Below are positions 59,481 to 64,000 of a stretch of 64,000 nucleotides of DNA, piece after piece. Each line of letters opens with the position of its first letter. Positions within the stretch are counted from its first letter, which is position 1. Source of the DNA: Hamadaea tsunoensis DSM 44101 (GTDB lineage Bacteria; Actinomycetota; Actinomycetes; Mycobacteriales; Micromonosporaceae); the NCBI RefSeq assembly GCF_000428945.1, contig NZ_AUAX01000018.1:1-64000 (forward strand). The letters run 5' to 3'. The position numbers and the translations under genes were made by a program. Under the pieces are notes generated by a model. The model had not been told where the DNA came from. It ran no database searches and worked only from the letters and a program-made list of their open reading frames with translations.

Positions 59481-60245
59481 ATGTCAGCAGTCACCGAGAA
59501 CCTCTCGCTCTGGTTCCGGCAGTTCCATCCCGCCCCCGCGGCGCCCCTGCGGCTCGTCTGCTTCCCGCACGCCGGCGGCGCCGCCACCTTCTACTTCCCG
59601 GTCGCCCGTGCCCTCGCGCCCGGTGTCGACGTCGTCGCCGTGCAGTACCCCGGCCGCCAGGACCGGCGCGGCGAAGCCTGCGTCGACGACATCGAGCGGC
59701 TGGCGGACCTCGTCGTCGCCGAGCTGCGGCCGCTGTGCGACCGGCCGGTGGCCTTCTTCGGGCACAGCATGGGCGCGATGGTCGCGTACGAGGTGGCCCG
59801 GCGGCTCGAGGCCGAGGGGATCGTCCCCATCGGACTGTTCGCCTCCGGCCGGCGGGCGCCCTCGACGCGGCGGCACGAGACGGTCCATCTGCGCGACGAC
59901 GACGGCATCGTGCGGGCGCTGCGGGAGCTCAGCGGCACCGACGCGGCCGTCCTGGCCGACGACGAGCTGGTCCGCATGATCCTCCCGGCCATCCGCGGCG
60001 ACTACAAGGCGGTGGAGACGTACGCGCACACCCCTGGCCGGGAACTGACCTGCCCCGTGCACGTCCTGATCGGACAGGCCGACGAGATGAGCACAGTGGA
60101 CGAAGCCGAGGCGTGGCGGCGGCACACCACCGGGCCGTGCACCGTGGAAGTGTTCCCCGGCGGGCATTTCTTCCTCGTCGAGCAGGCCCCCGCCGTGCTG
60201 GCGAGTCTGCGGGCGCGGCTGGCGGACTGGCGTACCAACCCCTAG
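59481..60245 (+). CDS. Type II thioesterase
   Basis: A 254-residue alpha/beta hydrolase of the external thioesterase family. FPHAGG near the N-terminus (oxyanion region), nucleophile Ser96 in FFGHSMGA, Asp201 (IGQADEMS) and His229 (FPGGHFFLVE) form the triad. Such enzymes free PKS carrier arms blocked by stray acyl groups. They do not normally close the ring. It is not joined to a PKS module and starts 258 bases from the LAL start. ATG 59481 is chosen because the protein then matches family length; no clear Shine-Dalgarno sequence is visible. Confidence 0.93.
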   Translation: MSAVTENLSLWFRQFHPAPAAPLRLVCFPHAGGAATFYFPVARALAPGVDVVAVQYPGRQDRRGEACVDDIERLADLVVAELRPLCDRPVAFFGHSMGAMVAYEVARRLEAEGIVPIGLFASGRRAPSTRRHETVHLRDDDGIVRALRELSGTDAAVLADDELVRMILPAIRGDYKAVETYAHTPGRELTCPVHVLIGQADEMSTVDEAEAWRRHTTGPCTVEVFPGGHFFLVEQAPAVLASLRARLADWRTNP

Positions 60246-60300
60246 CGCGGTCCGGGCCGCCCGTGCGGGCGCACCGCGTCTGGGGGACCGGTCACGCGGT

Positions 60301-60306
60301 TAGGGG
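60301..60306 (+). promoter_or_regulatory. TAGGGG box before PKS 4
   Basis: TAGGGG (followed by TGGG) lies 30 bases before the PKS 4 start. The upstream gap from the thioesterase is only 91 bases, so PKS 4 probably has its own regulated promoter. Confidence 0.45.
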
Positions 60307-60336
60307 TGGGACCGGATCGGCGCCGCTCTTACGGTG

Positions 60337-63300
60337 ATGCTCGTGAACACGCCCGAGGAGAAGCTGGTCAATGCCCTGCGCGTCTCCCTCAAGGAGACCG
60401 AGCGCCTGCGCGAGCAGAACAAGAAGCTCGCCGACGCCGCGCGGGAGCCGATCGCGATCGTGGCCATGGCCTGCCGGTTCCCCGGCGGCGTACGCACACC
60501 CGAGCAGCTGTGGGATCTCGTCGCCCGCGGCGGCGACGGGGTCGGGCCCTTCCCGGCCGACCGGGGGTGGGACCTGAGCCGCCTCTACGACCCGACCGGC
60601 GAGCGCCCCGGTACCAGCTATGTCCGCGAGGGCGGCTTCCTGCACGAGGCGCCCCTGTTCGACGCGGACCTGTTCGGCATCAGCCCGCGCGAGGCGCTGC
60701 TGATGGACCCCCAGCAGCGGCTGCTGCTGGAGCTGGCGTGGGAGGCGTTCGAGCGCGCGGGCGTCGCGCCGCCGTCGGTGAAGGGCAGCCCGGTCGGCGT
60801 GTTCGCCGGGACGATGTACCACAACTACCCGGGCAGCTACGGCTCCTCCGGTGTCCTGTCCGGCCGGGTTTCGTACGCCTTCGGCCTCGAAGGCCCGGCC
60901 GTCACGGTCGACACCGCGTGCTCCTCGTCCCTCGTCACGCTGCACCTCGCCGTGCAGGCGCTGCGGCAGGGGGAGTGCTCGATGGCGCTGGCGGGTGGCG
61001 TGTCGGTCATGGCCTCACCGCGGACGTTCGTCGAGTTCAGCATCGACGGCACGCTCGCGCGCAGCGGCCGCTGCCGGGCGTACGCCGACTCGGCCGACGG
61101 CACGGGCTGGTCGGAGGGGGCCGGCCTGCTCCTGCTGGAGCGGCTGTCGGACGCCCAGCGCCTCGGCCACCCCGTGCTCGCCATCGTCCGGGGTACGGCG
61201 GTCAACCAGGACGGCGCCTCCAACGGCATCACCGCCCCGAACGGCCTCGCCCAGCAGCGGGTGATCCGGCAGGCGCTCGCCAGCGCCCGGATCTCCGCCG
61301 ACCAGGTGGACGTCGTCGAGGGCCACGGCACGGCCACCACCCTCGGCGACCCGATCGAGATCCAGGCGCTGCTGGCGGCGTACGGGCAGGACCGGGCGGA
61401 GCCCCTGTGGCTGGGCGGGCTCAAGTCCAACCTCGGCCACACCCAGGCGGCCGCCGGTGTCGCCGGCGTCATCAAGATGGTCATGGCGCTGCGCAACGGC
61501 GTACTGCCGCAGACCCTGCACGTGGACAAGCCTTCGTCGCTGGTGGACTGGACGGCGGGCAGCGTCAAGCTGCTCACCGAGGCGCGGCCGTGGACGGCGA
61601 ACGGGCGCCCCCGCCGGGCGGGCGTGTCGTCCTTCGGGCTCAGCGGCACCAACGCCCACGCCATCATCGAGGAAGCCGACGCGGTCACCGCGCCGGCCCG
61701 TGACGCCGTGCGTACGCCGGGACTGGTGCCGTGGGCACTGTCGGGCCGGGGCCGGGCGGCTTTGCGTGCCCAGGCGCGGCAGCTGGCCGGGGTGGCCGGT
61801 ACGCCGGACCTCGCGGACGTGGGCTACACGCTGGGCCGGTCGCGCGCGGCGCTCGACCATCGGGCGGTCGTACTCGGCGCGACGCGCGGCGACCTGCTCG
61901 CGGGCCTGACCGCGCTGGCCGAGGGCGAGCCGTCGGACACGGTGCTGACCGGTGAGGCGACGGCCGGCGGAACGACGGCGTTCCTGTTCACCGGGCAGGG
62001 GTCGCAGCGGCTGGGCATGGGCCTTTCGCTGTCCGATCGGTTCCCGGTGTTCGCCGAAGCCCTGAACGAGGTCGTGGACCGGTTCCCCGGTCTGCGTGAG
62101 GTGATGGGGGGCTCGTCGGCGGCCGAGCTGGAGTCGACGGGGTGGGCGCAGCCGGCCCTGTTCGCGTTCGAGGTGGCGATGTTCCGTCTCGCACAGTCGC
62201 TGGGCCTGAAGCCGGATGTCCTGATCGGACATTCGATCGGCGAGGTCGCGGCGGCCCATGTCGCCGGTGTGTGGTCGTTGGACGACGCGGTGCGGCTGGT
62301 GTCGGCGCGGGCGAGCCTGATGCAGGCGCTGCCGGCCGGCGGGGCGATGGTGTCGCTGGCCGCGACCGAGGCTGAAGTGCGGGCGGCGCTGAAGCCGGGT
62401 GTCGACATCGCGGCGGTGAACGGGCCTCGGTCGGTGGTGATCTCCGGGGCCGAGGACGCGGTGCTGGCAGTCGCGCAGGGTTTCGCGACGAGCAAGCGGC
62501 TGCGGGTGTCGCACGCGTTCCACTCGTCGCTGATGGACCCGATGCTGGCGGAGTTCCGGGCGGTGGTGGCGTCGCTGACCTTCACAGCGCCGACGATCCC
62601 CCTGGCGACGTCGGGCGACGTGCTCGATCCCGAGTTCTGGGTGCAGCACGTACGCCAGCCCGTCCTGTTCGCCCAGTCCGTCACGTCCTCGGGCGCGCGG
62701 CGGTTCATCGAGCTGGGGCCGGACGGCACGCTGACCGGCCTGGCGACCCTGTCCGCCGACGGTCCGGCGGTCGCCCTGTCCGCCCGCGACGGCGACGAGG
62801 CGGACGCGCTCACGACCGGGCTGGCGCGGCTGCACGTCGGCGGGACCGACGTCGACTGGAGCGCCTACTTCACCGGTGCCGCCCTGATCGACCTACCGAC
62901 TTACGCCTTCCAGCAGGAGCGTTTCTGGCTGGAGGCGTCGGCCACCGACGGCGACCCGGCCTCGCTCGGCCTGGAACCCGTCGACCACCCGATCCTGTCC
63001 GCCGCGACGGTGATGGCCGACTCCGACGGGATCGTCCTGTCGGGACGGATCTCGACCGAGACGCACGCCTGGCTCTCGGACCACACCGTCGGCGGCGCGA
63101 TCGTCTTCCCGGGTACCGCCTTCGTCGAACTGGCCGTCACCGCCGGCGCGCACACCGGTACGCCGCAGGTGCGGGAACTCGCCATCCACTCGCCGCTGGT
63201 GCTGCCCGCCCGCGGTGGCGGGGTACGCGTCCAGGTCGCCGTCGGCGCGCCCGACGCGTCCGGCAGCCGGTCCCTGACCGTCTACTCGCGACCCGAGGGC

Positions 63301-64000
63301 GACGGCGAGATCGCCACGTGGACGCGGCACGCGACCGGCGTACTGGGAACAGGATCGGAGCAGGCCTCGTTCTCGCTGGCAGCGTGGCCGCCGGCCGGAG
63401 CCGAGCGCGTCGAGATCGCCGGGGTGTACGACGAACTGGCCGACGCGGGGCGGCTCGCGTACGGGCCGGTGTTCCGGGGGCTGCGCCAGGCGTGGCGGCG
63501 CGGCGACGAGGTCTTCGCCGAGGTCGGACTGCCCGAACAGGCCCGCTTCGGCGCCGAGGACTACGGGCTGCACCCGGCCCTCTTCGACGCCTCGTTGCAC
63601 GCGATCGGCGCGGCCTCCTTCGACGAGGCGCCGTCGGCGACCGTCTCCCTGCCGTACGCGTGGTCCGACGTGGTCCTGCACGCCTCCGGCGCCGCGACGG
63701 TACGCGTACGCATCGTTCCGGTGGGCGGCCCGGACACGGTCAGCCTGCAGATCGCCGACCCGGACGGGCAGCCCGTCGCGTCGGTCGGCTCCCTGCTGCT
63801 GCGGCCGGTCGCCGCCGAACTGCTCGTGCAGGCGGGCGCCCCGGTGGCCCCGTCCGCGGCCGAACCCGTCCACGACGCGCTCTTCGGAGTCGGCTGGACG
63901 CGCCTGCAACCGCCGGCCGCCGCGCTGTCCATCGCGGAGCTGGCGGGCGTACCGGCGGCGGGGCCGGTCTCCGACCTGCTGCTGCTGCGCGTGACGGGCG
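60337..64000 (+). CDS. Type I modular PKS 4: module 6, KS-AT-DH visible (3' end outside window)
   Basis: At least 1,221 residues, open to the window edge. Start ATG 60337 (GTG 60343 also possible) gives an N-terminal docking helix [22 protein letters not shown] (about 40-465, Cys195), AT (about 550-840, Ser633, HAFH at 726, so malonyl) and DH (His916 in [10 protein letters not shown], Asp1084) are complete. The window ends in the region preceding a KR. It is preceded by its own TAGGGG box and separated from PKS 3 by the regulator and thioesterase genes. It should act after module 5 if docking follows gene order, but this is unproven. Confidence 0.93.
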   Translation, partial: MLVNTPEEKLVNALRVSLKETERLREQNKKLADAAREPIAIVAMACRFPGGVRTPEQLWDLVARGGDGVGPFPADRGWDLSRLYDPTGERPGTSYVREGGFLHEAPLFDADLFGISPREALLMDPQQRLLLELAWEAFERAGVAPPSVKGSPVGVFAGTMYHNYPGSYGSSGVLSGRVSYAFGLEGPAVTVDTACSSSLVTLHLAVQALRQGECSMALAGGVSVMASPRTFVEFSIDGTLARSGRCRAYADSADGTGWSEGAGLLLLERLSDAQRLGHPVLAIVRGTAVNQDGASNGITAPNGLAQQRVIRQALASARISADQVDVVEGHGTATTLGDPIEIQALLAAYGQDRAEPLWLGGLKSNLGHTQAAAGVAGVIKMVMALRNGVLPQTLHVDKPSSLVDWTAGSVKLLTEARPWTANGRPRRAGVSSFGLSGTNAHAIIEEADAVTAPARDAVRTPGLVPWALSGRGRAALRAQARQLAGVAGTPDLADVGYTLGRSRAALDHRAVVLGATRGDLLAGLTALAEGEPSDTVLTGEATAGGTTAFLFTGQGSQRLGMGLSLSDRFPVFAEALNEVVDRFPGLREVMGGSSAAELESTGWAQPALFAFEVAMFRLAQSLGLKPDVLIGHSIGEVAAAHVAGVWSLDDAVRLVSARASLMQALPAGGAMVSLAATEAEVRAALKPGVDIAAVNGPRSVVISGAEDAVLAVAQGFATSKRLRVSHAFHSSLMDPMLAEFRAVVASLTFTAPTIPLATSGDVLDPEFWVQHVRQPVLFAQSVTSSGARRFIELGPDGTLTGLATLSADGPAVALSARDGDEADALTTGLARLHVGGTDVDWSAYFTGAALIDLPTYAFQQERFWLEASATDGDPASLGLEPVDHPILSAATVMADSDGIVLSGRISTETHAWLSDHTVGGAIVFPGTAFVELAVTAGAHTGTPQVRELAIHSPLVLPARGGGVRVQVAVGAPDASGSRSLTVYSRPEGDGEIATWTRHATGVLGTGSEQASFSLAAWPPAGAERVEIAGVYDELADAGRLAYGPVFRGLRQAWRRGDEVFAEVGLPEQARFGAEDYGLHPALFDASLHAIGAASFDEAPSATVSLPYAWSDVVLHASGAATVRVRIVPVGGPDTVSLQIADPDGQPVASVGSLLLRPVAAELLVQAGAPVAPSAAEPVHDALFGVGWTRLQPPAAALSIAELAGVPAAGPVSDLLLLRVTG

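Noticed and set aside
59481..60245. This thioesterase as the macrolactam-forming cyclase
   Set aside because: It has the sequence of free-standing editing (type II) thioesterases and is not fused to a terminal PKS module.
1..64000. tRNA, rRNA, riboswitch or replication origin
   Set aside because: I saw no cloverleaf, rRNA signature, known riboswitch core or DnaA-box cluster on reading both strands; an automated scan could still find one.

Overview
The window is high-GC DNA from an actinomycete. GC-rich third codon positions, GTG starts, four-base ATGA/GTGA gene overlaps, a CBM2-linked secreted glycosidase and a type I PKS locus all point there. The abundance of 'gtacgc/cgtac' codon pairs and the GH54 enzyme make Micromonosporaceae (Actinoplanes or Micromonospora-like) my best guess, but that is inference.

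Left third (1-16.6 kb), general chromosomal genes. A secreted alpha-L-arabinofuranosidase (minus strand, running off the left edge) has LacI/CebR-type operators in front of it. Next is a 2,121-residue secreted RHS/YD-repeat polymorphic toxin with a PD-(D/E)XK-like tip, followed by a terminator-like hairpin and a small internally duplicated protein that may be its immunity partner. After two little-characterised genes come a Tat-exported serine hydrolase, a nuclease-like hypothetical protein, and an operon of ABC ATPase, FtsX-type permease, DesK-like histidine kinase and NarL-type response regulator.

Middle and right (18.4-64 kb), a modular PKS locus for a glycosylated polyene macrolactam with a beta-amino-acid starter. 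The starter cassette matches the vicenistatin logic gene for gene: glutamate mutase S and E subunits make 3-methylaspartate; an adenylating enzyme loads it on a discrete ACP; a PLP decarboxylase gives 3-aminoisobutyryl-ACP; a second adenylating enzyme adds a protecting aminoacyl group; a discrete acyltransferase moves the dipeptidyl unit to the PKS loading ACP; and a proline-iminopeptidase-like hydrolase later removes the cap. A P450 and two glycosyltransferases act as likely tailoring enzymes. Four PKS genes are seen: loading ACP plus modules 1-3, module 4, module 5, and a truncated module 6. Every AT present carries the malonyl-type HAFH motif, and complete modules are KS-AT-DH-KR-ACP, so the chain built here should be an unbranched polyene. 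Module 5 has no AT domain at all. A LAL-type LuxR regulator and a type II thioesterase lie between PKS genes 3 and 4. A TAGGGG box recurs in the main intergenic promoter regions of the locus and is a candidate binding site for that regulator.

The 18.4-55.5 kb block is bracketed by two non-coding stretches (16.6-18.3 kb and 55.6-56.5 kb) built from the same family of short repeats. Some of these are inverted and some form hairpins with compensatory base changes. They contain no transposase or other recognisable gene. More PKS genes, a terminal cyclase/thioesterase and deoxysugar genes are expected beyond the right edge or elsewhere; none is present here.
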